Shown in pieces: positions 1 to 7,652 of a DNA stretch of 20,837 nucleotides; the stretch's first letter is position 1; the number at the start of each line of letters is the position of its first letter. Origin of the DNA: an uncultured Rhodocyclaceae bacterium (GTDB lineage Bacteria > Pseudomonadota > Gammaproteobacteria > Burkholderiales > Rhodocyclaceae); contig CAIYZZ010000530.1 of NCBI GenBank assembly GCA_903930805.1, positions 1-20,837 of the forward strand, in the 5' to 3' direction. Position numbers and translations under genes: made by a program. A model generated the notes under the pieces. It did no database searches, was not told where the DNA came from, and saw nothing but the letters and a program-made list of their open reading frames with translations.

Positions 1-405
1 CTGGCCGATCAATGGCCGGACTTCGGGGATCAATCCGGCCCTTTTGGCACCAATCAGTACGCCGAGCGAGCCGATGACGTTAATACGGTTTATTTTCGCC
101 ACCTTGCGACCTCTCTTGTCGTCAATCAACAACCTATCCGCCCCAAGCTGCTTGTACAGCAACATGGCATCCGTCTCACCGGCATCAGCAAACGCATCAA
201 GGTAAACGAAAGTACTGGTATCCACATTTCTGACCTTGCCTTGCAGATAGCCCGCAAGCTCGACGGCTTCGGGCTTTTCACTTTCTGTGGCCTCGCGATA
301 GACAGTTTCTGGCACTAAAACCGTGCCGAAAAGAGCATCAAGCAGATGCAGACTTTCGCATGCGGACAGGGCGATCAGTGCCGAGCAATCGGCAATCAAT
401 ATCAT
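1..405 (-). CDS. DUF3368 PIN-like toxin, partial at left edge
   Basis: The reading frame starts at ATG 403-405 and stays open to position 1, so the C-terminus lies outside the window; 135 residues are visible. It begins MILIADCSALIAL, the first acidic strand of a PIN-like nuclease, and later shows DAGETDAMLLY, LLIDDKRGRKVA and IGSLGVLIGAKRAGLI, which are typical of DUF3368 proteins (usually about 150-160 aa). Such proteins are predicted Mg-dependent RNases encoded beside a UPF0175 partner. Here the start codon overlaps the stop of the UPF0175 gene by one base (TAATG), so the two are translationally coupled. The family assignment is fairly sure; toxicity is inferred from the family and the pairing. 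Confidence 0.8.
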   Translation of the reverse strand, partial: MILIADCSALIALSACESLHLLDALFGTVLVPETVYREATESEKPEAVELAGYLQGKVRNVDTSTFVYLDAFADAGETDAMLLYKQLGADRLLIDDKRGRKVAKINRINVIGSLGVLIGAKRAGLIPEVRPLIGQ

Positions 406-653
406 TACCTTGCGATACCCTGCAATTCCTCGATCAACTCTTGCTTGTCCATGTCGACCACGGGGATTTGGTTGTCCTTGCAGGCGCTCATGAAGTCGTA
501 GATGTCGAGACCGGCGAGTTCAGCCGCCTTGCCTATGGTGACCTTGGCGCTTTTGAACAGCCACAAGGCATACGAAAGGCGAATGTCTCGCTTGATTTCA
601 TTAGCCTGCTGAAAAGCCACAAAGTCGTTGGGTAGTTCAACGGTAATTTGCAT
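405..653 (-). CDS. UPF0175 family antitoxin
   Basis: This 82-residue protein begins MQITVELPNDFV and contains a helix-turn-helix-like stretch (KVTIGKAAELAGLDIYDFM, about residues 37-55). It ends in a short acidic segment (VVDMDKQELIEEL) that resembles the toxin-binding tail of antitoxins. UPF0175 proteins are small predicted DNA-binding antitoxins partnered with PIN or DUF3368 toxins. An AGGAGC Shine-Dalgarno lies about 7 bases upstream of the ATG. It is the first gene of a two-gene unit with the DUF3368 gene. Autoregulation is expected from the family but I see no convincing operator, only a short GCGCC/GGCGC dyad further upstream. Confidence 0.75.
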   Translation of the reverse strand: MQITVELPNDFVAFQQANEIKRDIRLSYALWLFKSAKVTIGKAAELAGLDIYDFMSACKDNQIPVVDMDKQELIEELQGIAR

Positions 654-722
654 ACTGATGCTCCTGAATTAACAGCGGACAGACCAAGACTGTTCGCGCG
701 GCAATACCGTCACGTACTTGAT

Positions 723-734
723 GCGCCAAGGCGC
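723..734. repeat. Short 12-bp palindrome upstream of the UPF0175 gene
   Basis: GCGCCAAGGCGC-type dyad (5-bp arms) in the 174-bp gap between the two toxin-antitoxin modules. On the minus strand a weak TTGGCG / TATTGC pair with 17-bp spacing begins inside it, so it could be a promoter-overlapping operator of the UPF0175/DUF3368 pair. No T-run follows, so a terminator for vapC is not supported. The rest of the gap shows nothing recognisable. Confidence 0.3.
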
Positions 735-827
735 GTTAGCAACGGGCGGAGGGACTATTCCAGCGGTGCCAAAGCTGCTGCTGATCGTTAGCATGGCGGA
801 ATCATAATCCATTCAGCGTCTGGCCGC

Positions 828-1226
828 CTACCCCCGCGCATCCAACCGTTCAAGCGTCCCCTGCCAATCAAGAATCTTTTGATCGGCAGTCATAATGGGA
901 GCCTTCCGGTCTATGGCGGTTGCCACAATGAAGCGGTCGGCGGGATCGCGATGAAAATTTTCCAGTTGGCAAGACAGCAGGGCAATCCGCCCGTCCAGCG
1001 GAATTTCAACCAGGCCAGCCTGTAGCCAGTCGGCCCGCCATCGATCTACCGGCACGGGCAAGACAACACGCCCCCGCTCGGCCAGCATGGCAACTTCCCA
1101 GAAACTGATCGCACTTACCGCAACCGCGCCGGCACGCCAGGCGATCTCGATCTGACGACGCGCCTGCGCCCCCAGAACCGGGTCGTCGCGATCCATCCAT
1201 AGCAGAGTGTGGGTATCCAGAATCAC
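828..1226 (-). CDS. vapC: Type II toxin VapC, PIN-domain RNase
   Basis: A 132-residue PIN domain, full length for the family. The expected acidic residues are visible: D4 in MILDTHTLLW, E44 in SFWEVAMLA, D97 in DPADRFIVATA and D115 in MTADQKI. Together these would coordinate Mg2+/Mn2+ for RNA cleavage. The start is GTG at 1224-1226, overlapping the stop codon of the upstream antitoxin gene as GTGA, which implies coupled translation and a toxin level below that of the antitoxin. Its partner is the Phd-like protein immediately upstream. The RNA target (often initiator tRNA or rRNA in this family) cannot be told from sequence. Confidence 0.88.
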   Translation of the reverse strand: MILDTHTLLWMDRDDPVLGAQARRQIEIAWRAGAVAVSAISFWEVAMLAERGRVVLPVPVDRWRADWLQAGLVEIPLDGRIALLSCQLENFHRDPADRFIVATAIDRKAPIMTADQKILDWQGTLERLDARG

Positions 1227-1453
1227 GCAGACACCTTCCAGAGATCGTCCTCAAGTGGCGCAATCACATCGCCATGAATTTCCAGCTTGGGGTGAAAGCC
1301 AAACGGCGATTCGATGCGCCCCCCGGAATACGGACGCAGTTCGGCAACCGGCTTGCCGTTCTTGGTAACGACCCATGTTTCACCCGTGGTAGCAACGGTA
1401 TCCATGAGGGCGAGACATTTGGACTTGAACTCGGAGGCTTGAATGGTTTGCAT
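1223..1453 (-). CDS. Phd/YefM-type antitoxin
   Basis: A 76-residue antitoxin. The N-terminal part has the Phd fold signature (ASEFKSKCLALMDTVATTGE, then VVTKNGKPVAELRPY, residues 6-42), which dimerises and binds DNA. The C-terminal part (GDVIAPLEDDLWKVSA) matches the toxin-wrapping tail common in Phd proteins paired with VapC. An AAGGGAAAG ribosome-binding region lies upstream of the ATG at 1451-1453. It is the first gene of the unit. A strong promoter and a large dyad lie just upstream, consistent with the autorepression known for Phd/VapC systems. Confidence 0.85.
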   Translation of the reverse strand: MQTIQASEFKSKCLALMDTVATTGETWVVTKNGKPVAELRPYSGGRIESPFGFHPKLEIHGDVIAPLEDDLWKVSA

Positions 1454-1468
1454 AGATCTTTCCCTTAA

Positions 1469-1504
1469 TGACCACTCTGACGACTATAGTCACCAGAATG
1501 GTCA
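1469..1504. promoter_or_regulatory. Probable Phd/VapC autoregulatory operator
   Basis: A 36-bp near-palindrome. Its outer arms are 11 bp each (1469-1479 and 1494-1504) with one mismatch. They flank a perfect 10-bp palindrome, GACTATAGTC, at 1482-1491. The inner palindrome covers the -10 hexamer of the toxin-antitoxin promoter, and the outer arm reaches through the -10/-35 spacer. This geometry would let two antitoxin dimers occlude RNA polymerase. The dyad is directly visible; its role is inferred. Confidence 0.7.
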
Positions 1505-1511
1505 TCGTCAA
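1483..1511 (-). promoter_or_regulatory. Sigma70 promoter for the phd-vapC unit
   Basis: On the minus strand, TTGACG (1506-1511, 5/6 to consensus) is separated by exactly 17 bp from TATAGT (1483-1488, 5/6). Transcription would start near 1476, giving a leader of about 22 nt before the ATG at 1453. Confidence 0.7.
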
Positions 1512-1552
1512 GCACGCATGTGGAGCTAACGCCGTACCCGCTACGGGGCATT

Positions 1553-1578
1553 GCCGTCCCGCCAGCGCCGACTTTTCA
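1553..1578 (+). repeat. Dispersed 24-26-bp repeat, copy A (intergenic)
   Basis: A 26-bp sequence with core CCGCCAGCGCCGAC, identical over all 26 bases to the copy at 19289-19314. It lies in the 190-bp gap between the divergent phd-vapC and folD units. Four further copies with 0-2 mismatches in the 24-bp core lie inside genes at 5838, 8685, 10487 and 17577. Confidence 0.85.
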
Positions 1579-1587
1579 CATCCGTTA

Positions 1588-1616
1588 TGGACGCAACCGA
1601 AGCGAATCGGGATAAT
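1588..1616 (+). promoter_or_regulatory. folD: Candidate promoter of the folD operon
   Basis: TGGACG (1588-1593, 4/6) and GATAAT (1611-1616, 5/6) are spaced by 17 bp, with transcription expected near 1623. The -10 sits within a small GGGAT-A-ATCCC dyad (1609-1619). Confidence 0.45.
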
Positions 1617-1643
1617 CCCACTTTTTAAGAAAAGAGCTTCCGC

Positions 1644-2498
1644 ATGACTGCACAAATCATCGACGGCAAGGCGCTGGCCGACACCGTCCGCGCCGAACTG
1701 GCCGAAAAAGCCGCCGCACTCAAGGCCACACAGGGCATCACGCCCTGTCTCGCCGTGATCCTCGTTGGTGAAGATCCGGCCTCCAGCGTCTATGTACGCA
1801 ACAAGGTATCTGCTTGCGAAAAGGCCGGTTTCCGCTCGATCAGGGAAGTTTACCCTGCCAATGTCGAACCGATGGTGGTGTTGGGGAAGATTGCCGAGTT
1901 GAACGCCGACACGGATGTGCATGGCATTCTCGTGCAACTGCCGCTGCCCAAACAATTCGACACCGAAGCCGTGCTCGAAGCCATCGTGCCGGAAAAGGAT
2001 GTCGATGGCTTCCATGCCGAGAACGTCGGTGCGCTGATGCAGGGCAATCCGCGCTTCATTCCCTGCACGCCCTACGGTGTGATGAAGATGCTGGAGTCGG
2101 CGAACATACCCCTGAAGGGCGCTGAGGCTGTTATCGTCGGCCGCAGCAATATCGTCGGCAAGCCGATGGCCATGCTGCTGCTGGCCAAGAGTTGCACCGT
2201 GACGGTCTGCCACTCGCAGTCGAAGGATCTGGCTTTTCACACTAGGCGAGCTGACATTTTGGTCGCTGCTGTGGGTCGTGCCAAGATGATCACCGGCGAC
2301 ATGATCAAACCCGGCGCAACGGTAATCGACGTCGGCATCAACCGTACCGCTGACGGCAAACTCTGCGGCGACGTGGATTTCGAGTCGGCCAAGGAAGTCG
2401 CCGGTGCCATCACCCCGGTACCGGGCGGTGTCGGCCCGATGACAATCACCATGCTGCTCGCCAATACCCTTGAAGCGGCGGAAAGGACGTTGAAATGA
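1644..2498 (+). CDS. folD: Bifunctional methylenetetrahydrofolate dehydrogenase/cyclohydrolase
   Basis: FolD interconverts 5,10-methylene-THF, 5,10-methenyl-THF and 10-formyl-THF in the cytoplasm using NADP, supplying one-carbon units for purine and formyl-Met synthesis. The 284-aa length is normal. Residues 50-54 (YVRNK) carry the catalytic Tyr and Lys, ILVQLPLP and DVDGFH form the folate site, [12 protein letters not shown] (about 163-174) is the nucleotide-binding motif, and [10 protein letters not shown] closes the protein. The ATG has a weak AAGAG ribosome-binding site. The last four bases overlap the start of purE (ATGA), so it heads a coupled operon whose second gene is also in purine synthesis. 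Confidence 0.97.
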   Translation: MTAQIIDGKALADTVRAELAEKAAALKATQGITPCLAVILVGEDPASSVYVRNKVSACEKAGFRSIREVYPANVEPMVVLGKIAELNADTDVHGILVQLPLPKQFDTEAVLEAIVPEKDVDGFHAENVGALMQGNPRFIPCTPYGVMKMLESANIPLKGAEAVIVGRSNIVGKPMAMLLLAKSCTVTVCHSQSKDLAFHTRRADILVAAVGRAKMITGDMIKPGATVIDVGINRTADGKLCGDVDFESAKEVAGAITPVPGGVGPMTITMLLANTLEAAERTLK

Positions 2499-2992
2499 GC
2501 AAATTGCATCCCATCGTCGGCATTGTCATGGGTTCGGATTCGGATTGGCCGGTCATGAAGGTCTGTGCCGAAACGCTGAAACAATTTGGCATTCCTCATG
2601 AGTCCAAAGTGCTGTCGGCCCATCGCACGCCCGATGCGGCACTCGACTACGCCGCCACGGCGCAGAGCCGTGGCATGAAAGTATTGATCGGTGCGGCCGG
2701 CGGCGCGGCGCATCTGGCGGGTGTTCTGGCCGCCAAATCCGAGCTGCCCGTGCTGGCAGTACCGATGCCCTCCAAGCATCTCCAAGGCCTCGATTCACTG
2801 CTGGCCATGGTGCAGATGCCTGGCGGTATCCCGGTTGCCACCTTCGCGATTGGCGAGGCGGGCGCGATCAACGCCGCACTGTTCGCTGTCGCCATGCTGG
2901 CCCTCAACGATGCAACTCTGGCGAAGAAGCTGACAGATTTCCGCGTAGGTCAGACAGAAAAAGTGCTGTCCAAAACTCTGCCCGAGGTTTGA
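2495..2992 (+). CDS. purE: N5-carboxyaminoimidazole ribonucleotide mutase
   Basis: Class I PurE moves the carboxyl group of N5-CAIR to give CAIR in de novo purine synthesis and normally works after PurK, which is not in this window. The 165-aa protein has the family motifs GSDSD (13-17), SAHRTP (41-46, with the catalytic His43) and GAAGGAAHL (66-74), plus [13 protein letters not shown] and [13 protein letters not shown]. It forms an octamer in known examples. It overlaps folD by four bases and shares one base with the next start (TGATG), so the three genes are probably co-translated. Confidence 0.97.
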   Translation: MSKLHPIVGIVMGSDSDWPVMKVCAETLKQFGIPHESKVLSAHRTPDAALDYAATAQSRGMKVLIGAAGGAAHLAGVLAAKSELPVLAVPMPSKHLQGLDSLLAMVQMPGGIPVATFAIGEAGAINAALFAVAMLALNDATLAKKLTDFRVGQTEKVLSKTLPEV

Positions 2993-3957
2993 TGGCAGAG
3001 CAGATCGAGCGTGCAGCCGGCCTGCTGCGCGAGGGCGAACTGGTCGCCTTTCCGACTGAGACGGTTTACGGCCTCGGTGCAGATGCGCGCAATCCGGCCG
3101 CCGTAGCGAAAATCTTCGCCGCCAAGGGGCGTCCGGCCGACCATCCGCTTATCGTCCATCTACCCGCTGCCGGGCATCTGGACCGCTGGGCGCGCGACAT
3201 TCCCGAATCTGCGCATGCGCTGGCCAAAGCGTTCTGGCCCGGCCCGCTGACGCTGATTCTCAAGCGCCAGCCGGACGTAACCGATGCCATCACCGGCGGC
3301 CAAGACACCGTTGGCCTGCGCGTGCCGAACCACCCGTTGGCACTCGAGCTACTCCACAGCTTCGATAGCGGCATCGCCGCCCCTTCGGCCAATCGCTTCG
3401 GCCGCATCAGCCCGACCACCGCAGCGCATGTGCGCGACGACTTGGGCGATGCGGTTTCACTCATTCTCGACGGCGGTCCCTGTACGGTAGGTATCGAATC
3501 CACCATTGTCGACCTCAGCCGGCCACGCACTACCATCCTGCGTCCCGGCATGCTCTCGGCTATCGATATCGGCCGCGTGCTGGGGCGGGTTCCCGACGTG
3601 GCGGGCGATCTCCAATCCCCCCGCGTCTCGGGATCGCTGGCAGCCCACTACGCGCCGCGTACCCCGCTGGTGCTGATGCCGGACGATAGCCTGTCCATCG
3701 AACTGCGCAACGCTATTGTTGCCCAGGAGCGCGTGGCCGTGCTGGCGACCTTCCCGGCACCCTTCGAGATGCCGCAGGTGTTCTGGCACATCGCCCCCGC
3801 CGATCCGGCCGGTTTTGCCCACGATCTCTACGCCAACCTGCGCCGGCTCGATGCGCTCGGCTGTGACCGTATCGTCGTGCAGAAACCCACAGGACAAGCC
3901 TGGCTGGCCGTACTCGACCGCCTCAAGCGTGCGGCAGCTGGATCGGGGTCAAGATAG
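2992..3957 (+). CDS. tsaC: L-threonylcarbamoyladenylate synthase, Sua5 long form
   Basis: It makes threonylcarbamoyl-AMP from threonine, bicarbonate and ATP, the first step of the t6A37 modification of ANN-decoding tRNAs. The N-terminal YrdC-like domain (about residues 1-200) shows FPTETVYGLG (20-29), KGRPADHPL (45-53), SANRFGRISPTTAAHV and GIESTIVDLS. A C-terminal Sua5 domain (about 215-315) follows a linker containing SGSLAAHYAPRTPL, the flexible segment that gates the active site in Sua5 proteins. The 321-aa length fits Sua5 and not the roughly 190-aa short TsaC. I chose ATG 2992, preceded by a GAGG motif, over a TTG one codon earlier. It is translationally coupled to purE. Confidence 0.93.
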   Translation: MAEQIERAAGLLREGELVAFPTETVYGLGADARNPAAVAKIFAAKGRPADHPLIVHLPAAGHLDRWARDIPESAHALAKAFWPGPLTLILKRQPDVTDAITGGQDTVGLRVPNHPLALELLHSFDSGIAAPSANRFGRISPTTAAHVRDDLGDAVSLILDGGPCTVGIESTIVDLSRPRTTILRPGMLSAIDIGRVLGRVPDVAGDLQSPRVSGSLAAHYAPRTPLVLMPDDSLSIELRNAIVAQERVAVLATFPAPFEMPQVFWHIAPADPAGFAHDLYANLRRLDALGCDRIVVQKPTGQAWLAVLDRLKRAAAGSGSR

Positions 3958-4001
3958 GCTAAGATTCGTCTCGACAAACCCGACACGGAGGAAATATCAC
4001 G

Positions 4002-4619
4002 ATGGCAACGATTCACAAGGAAGTCGCCGCACAGCAACCGCTCGCCACCCGCAAGGCACCGCAGGGCACCGGTTTCAGCCAGCCCAGCACCTTCACGCTG
4101 GTGCGCGCCGAATCTCCCGCGCTCTGTGTAATGACCGACCTCAAGCAGGTTTCGGCCGCCACCATCGGCCCCGATGCCACGCTGGCACAGGCCAACCAGA
4201 CGATGATTTCGCGCGGTGTGCGCCTCCTGCTGGTGGTCAATCGCGACGACGAAGTGCTGGGGCTCATCACTTCGCGCGACACCCAGGGTGAAAAGCCGAT
4301 TCAGTTGATTCAGGAGCGTGGCGGCAAGTTCACCGACCTGCTGGTCAGCGACCTGATGTGCCCGCGCGAACGAATCGATCTGATGGATACCACCGACGTG
4401 CTGCGCGCTACAGTCGGCGACATCGTCGCCACGCTCAAGCACCTGAAGCGCCAGCATGCGATGGTCGGCGAACACGACCCGGTCACCGGCCAGACGCGCA
4501 TTCGCGGCATCTTCTCGGCCACCCAGATCGGGCGCCAGTTGGGCGCTGCCGTGCAGACCTTCGAAGTCAGCACGACCTTTTCCGAGATCGAAGGCCTGCT
4601 CGCTCAGGACAACGCCTGA
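4002..4619 (+). CDS. CBS-domain protein, function unknown
   Basis: A 205-residue soluble protein with a good GGAGG ribosome-binding site. After a variable N-terminus (1-40) there are two CBS-like modules. The first is at about 45-100 (TIGPDATLAQANQTMISRGVRLLLVVNRDDEVLGLITSRD) and the second at about 115-190 (VSDLMCPRERIDLM to IRGIFSATQIGRQLG). Such pairs usually bind adenine nucleotides or S-adenosylmethionine and regulate a partner; no catalytic domain is attached. It lies 44 bp after the Sua5 gene and may be the operon's last gene. Its stop codon abuts the stop codon of convergent cbbO with no bases between. What it regulates is not evident. Confidence 0.75.
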   Translation: MATIHKEVAAQQPLATRKAPQGTGFSQPSTFTLVRAESPALCVMTDLKQVSAATIGPDATLAQANQTMISRGVRLLLVVNRDDEVLGLITSRDTQGEKPIQLIQERGGKFTDLLVSDLMCPRERIDLMDTTDVLRATVGDIVATLKHLKRQHAMVGEHDPVTGQTRIRGIFSATQIGRQLGAAVQTFEVSTTFSEIEGLLAQDNA

Positions 4620-6680
4620 TCAGCCGGTCAGCCTGCGATAGATGTCCGCTACCTTGAGCGGCAGTTTTTTCACGTCATCCAATACCGTGTAGCTTGCCGG
4701 TCCGACCATGTGGCGCAGGTAATCCGCGCCATGGCGGTCGATGGTGATGCAGTAGCTTTTGATACCCTGCTCGCGCGCTTCCTGCAGCGCACGGCGTGTG
4801 TCCTCGATGCCATACTGGCCGCGATATTCGTCGCCGAAGTCGTCGGGGCGTCCGTCCGAGAGCGTTACCAGCAGCTTGTGGCGCGCCGGCTGTTTGGCGA
4901 GCAGATGGGTGAGGTGACGGATCGCCACGCCCATGCGCGTGTAGTCTTTGGCCTCAATGGCACCGATGCGCTCACGCACGGCATCGTCGTAGCGGTCGGC
5001 GAATGACTTGATGCGGTAAATGTCGCAACGCGTACGCGTCCAGCCGGAAAAACCATAGATGGCATAACTGTCGCCGAGCTTCTCGAGCGCCTCGCAGAGC
5101 ATCACCAGCGTTTCGCGTTCGGCATCGTTGATCCAGCCCTTGGTCGAGCCGCTCATGTCGACCATGAACATGGCGGCCAGGCCGCGCTCGTTGCGCATGC
5201 GGCGGCAGAACAGGCGCGGGGAAGGCTCGGCACCGCTCTTGCGATCATTTACCGCCTCGACCAGCGCATCGAGGTCGATTTCCTCACCCTCCGGCTGCCG
5301 GCCAAGGATGCGATCCTCGCCGCGCACCGCCTCGAAACGCCGCTTCAGTTGCTGGATGAGCGGTGCGTAACGGCGCTTGACGTCGGCGACAAACTGGCCA
5401 TCGCCCGCCGGCACGTCACTCACATAGACATGGCACCATTGGCGCCGGTAGGCGTTGCGGTGGTAGTCCCATTCGTCGTAACGGAAGTCGGCGTCACGCT
5501 CGCTCACCGCTTCGGGCAGGCCAAGATCCTTGCCGGTTGGCTGCCACGAGCCATCACCGGCCGCCGTCAGCGCTTCGGGCGGCAACTCGCCCAGGTCTTG
5601 CACCAGCGATTGTGCGGCAGCACGGGCATCCGGCGGCAAAGTGACGACATCGCCGTCGAGACGAATTTCCATCTCGCCACTATCTATTTTCAGCTCGGTG
5701 GTAATCGCGCCGGGGGCCGCCAGTTTCTTGCCTACCACACCTTTCAGCGCCCCCAGCGCCTTGCGCAGGATCTCGGTTTCGCGCGTGATGCGCTCGGCGC
5801 GCACGCGGCCAGCCACCGCCGGATCAAGCTGGCCGATAAAAGTCGGCGCTGGCGGGACGGCTCCCTGTGCCATGTAATGCACCAGCCAGTCGAGCGTGAC
5901 GCGAATGTCAGCTTCTGGTGCCTGCAAAGCGGGCAAGGCCGCCGCCAGTTCGGCGGGCCAGGCACCACAGAAGGAGGTGAGCATTGCCCCGAGGCCCGGC
6001 AGGTCGCGGGCAATGCAGGCTGATAGCCGCACCGCTTCCAGCGCCGCCAACCAGTGCAAGGCCGCATCGCGATCAGACCAGGCGGTGAGCGCGCCTTCGA
6101 GGTCGACAGTGAAAGTGCCATAGCGCGTCTGCGCCCAAAGCTGCACGGCCAGCACCCTGTAGAGCGCACGGTTGTCATCGACGGCGGCAAAATGCGCAAT
6201 GCGCTCGGGCAGAAAAATCGTCTCCGTATCCGTCCAGGGGTAAGTACCTGCTTTCAGCGCCAGGGGCCGCTCGGACAGCCCCTGCACAAAGCGACTCAGC
6301 CGCTGCTCGACTTCGCTAAAACGTGCAAACAGGCGTCCCTCGCGCAGGGCAACAAAGCCATCGATGTCGCGCAGACGTTCCACCGCCGGGCGCATACCTT
6401 CCTTGTCGAAGGTGTCGAGGCTGGCGAGCGCCCAGGCTTCGAAGTCAGGCATACCAATGCGCGCCAGTGCCTCGGGCGCCATCAAGGCAATCATGTGGCC
6501 AACGCCGGCATTCGTCTGCGCCGCCACCGCCACCCAGTGCAGCACCACATCCTGCTGGCTGCGCGGCAGCGCCTCGAGCGCAGCCGCGATGCGACCGGTC
6601 GAGCGGTGTGAAATCGAGGCGAACAGCAGCGTATCGAGCCTAGCCTCGATCTCGTGCTCGAAGAGGCGGCGCTCGGTCAC
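4620..6680 (-). CDS. cbbO: CbbO-type RuBisCO activase subunit, VWA domain
   Basis: The 686-residue protein has a C-terminal von Willebrand A domain with the MIDAS motif DMSGS (D508), followed by NDAERETLVMLCEALEKLGD and the later MIDAS-type segment VTLSDGRPDDFGDEY. The N-terminal two thirds are helical and poorly conserved, as in CbbO/NorD proteins. CbbO is the adaptor that links the CbbQ AAA+ hexamer to inhibited RuBisCO so that tight-binding sugar phosphates are released. It starts at GTG 6678-6680, three bases after the cbbQ stop, with a weak ribosome-binding site, so translation is probably coupled. NorD, acting on nitric oxide reductase, is the main alternative; no nor genes are seen here. 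A dispersed repeat copy encodes residues 274-281. Confidence 0.8.
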   Translation of the reverse strand: MTERRLFEHEIEARLDTLLFASISHRSTGRIAAALEALPRSQQDVVLHWVAVAAQTNAGVGHMIALMAPEALARIGMPDFEAWALASLDTFDKEGMRPAVERLRDIDGFVALREGRLFARFSEVEQRLSRFVQGLSERPLALKAGTYPWTDTETIFLPERIAHFAAVDDNRALYRVLAVQLWAQTRYGTFTVDLEGALTAWSDRDAALHWLAALEAVRLSACIARDLPGLGAMLTSFCGAWPAELAAALPALQAPEADIRVTLDWLVHYMAQGAVPPAPTFIGQLDPAVAGRVRAERITRETEILRKALGALKGVVGKKLAAPGAITTELKIDSGEMEIRLDGDVVTLPPDARAAAQSLVQDLGELPPEALTAAGDGSWQPTGKDLGLPEAVSERDADFRYDEWDYHRNAYRRQWCHVYVSDVPAGDGQFVADVKRRYAPLIQQLKRRFEAVRGEDRILGRQPEGEEIDLDALVEAVNDRKSGAEPSPRLFCRRMRNERGLAAMFMVDMSGSTKGWINDAERETLVMLCEALEKLGDSYAIYGFSGWTRTRCDIYRIKSFADRYDDAVRERIGAIEAKDYTRMGVAIRHLTHLLAKQPARHKLLVTLSDGRPDDFGDEYRGQYGIEDTRRALQEAREQGIKSYCITIDRHGADYLRHMVGPASYTVLDDVKKLPLKVADIYRRLTG
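5838..5861 (-). repeat. Dispersed 24-bp repeat, copy E (inside cbbO)
   Basis: On the minus strand this matches the 24-bp core of the intergenic copies exactly. It is read in frame by cbbO as residues 274-281 (AVPPAPTF), the same octapeptide that copy C gives in the ThDP enzyme at 7653-9278. Confidence 0.85.
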
Positions 6681-6683
6681 TGC

Positions 6684-7505
6684 CTAGAACACAGCTCGCA
6701 CTAAATCGTCAAGCGTCTGCGTCATCTCCGGGTCGTCAGTCAGCGCCCGCGCCACTGCCGCTGTGCTGGCTTCCACCGCTGTCATGCCGGCACCGATCAG
6801 TTGTGCGGCATGCACCAGCAGGCGTGTGCTGGCACCCTCGTCGAGGCCAGCCCCCTTGAGATTGCGCGTCAACTCGCCCAGCTTCACAAGTTGCTTAGCC
6901 CGCTCGAGGTCGATGCCGCCTTCGGTGGCGACAATCTGCGCCTCGACTGCGGCGTGCGGATAGTCGAATTCCAGTGCGATAAAACGTTGTCGCGTGCTCG
7001 GCTTGATCTCTTTCAGAACGCTCTGGTAACCCGGGTTGTAGGAGATCACCAGCATGAAGTCGGGCGGCGCGGGAATCAGCTCGCCGCGCTTGTCGACCGC
7101 CAGGGCGCGGCGCGTGTCAGCGAGTGGATGGATGACAACGGTGGTGTCCTTGCGTGCCTCGACAATTTCGTCGAGGTAACAGATCGCGCCGGCGCGCACG
7201 GCAGCCGTCAACGGGCCATCGAGCCAGACCGTGTCGTCGCCGACGATGAGATAGCGGCCGACCAGATCGGCAGTGGTCAGATCGTCATGGCAGGCGACCG
7301 TGACGAGCGGGCGCTTGAGCTTCCACGCCATGTATTCGACAAAGCGCGTCTTGCCACAACCGGTCGGGCCTTTCAGCAATACAGGCAGGCGCCGGCTGGC
7401 GGCAGCGGCGAAGATCGCCAGTTCGTTTCCCACCGGCTGATAGTAGGGTTCGGTCGTGAGCGTTTCGAGCTCAGGGGTAATGCTGCGGAAAGCGTTCAGG
7501 GTCAT
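6684..7505 (-). CDS. cbbQ: CbbQ-type MoxR AAA+ ATPase, RuBisCO activase motor
   Basis: A 273-aa MoxR-family AAA+ protein with Walker A GPTGCGKT (46-53), Walker B ICYLDE (108-113), a sensor-1 region ([12 protein letters not shown]) and an arginine-finger region ([11 protein letters not shown]). The length and the C-terminal helical part fit the CbbQ/NirQ/NorQ group. Known members form hexamers that use ATP, with CbbO, to remodel RuBisCO. It lies directly before cbbO in the same unit. The ribosome-binding site is poor. NorQ cannot be excluded from sequence alone, but the autotrophic sulfur-oxidiser context favours CbbQ. No RuBisCO gene lies within the window. Confidence 0.85.
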   Translation of the reverse strand: MTLNAFRSITPELETLTTEPYYQPVGNELAIFAAAASRRLPVLLKGPTGCGKTRFVEYMAWKLKRPLVTVACHDDLTTADLVGRYLIVGDDTVWLDGPLTAAVRAGAICYLDEIVEARKDTTVVIHPLADTRRALAVDKRGELIPAPPDFMLVISYNPGYQSVLKEIKPSTRQRFIALEFDYPHAAVEAQIVATEGGIDLERAKQLVKLGELTRNLKGAGLDEGASTRLLVHAAQLIGAGMTAVEASTAAVARALTDDPEMTQTLDDLVRAVF

Positions 7506-7538
7506 CGGTCGGACAATCGGTTTTCAAGGGAGGAGCGA

Positions 7539-7567
7539 AGTCTGAAACAGGCCATCAGAAGTGTCAA
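7539..7567 (-). promoter_or_regulatory. cbbQ: Candidate cbbQO promoter
   Basis: In the 147-bp gap between divergent cbbQ and the ThDP gene, the minus strand has a consensus TTGACA (7562-7567), 17 bp before a weak CAGACT (7539-7544, 3/6). The leader would be about 30 nt. On the plus strand a TATCCT (7583-7588) could serve the ThDP gene but has no matching -35. Confidence 0.3.
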
Positions 7568-7652
7568 TTGAGCAGATTGGGGTATCCTGCCGCCCCACCG
7601 CGCAACCCCGTCGGAGTGTGCTCAAATCCGGCCTTTCATCGAATCCAGTCTC

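Noticed and set aside
2989..2994. TTG at 2989 as start of the Sua5 gene
   Set aside because: ATG 2992 is one codon later, overlaps the purE stop as TGATG and has a better-placed GAGG motif.
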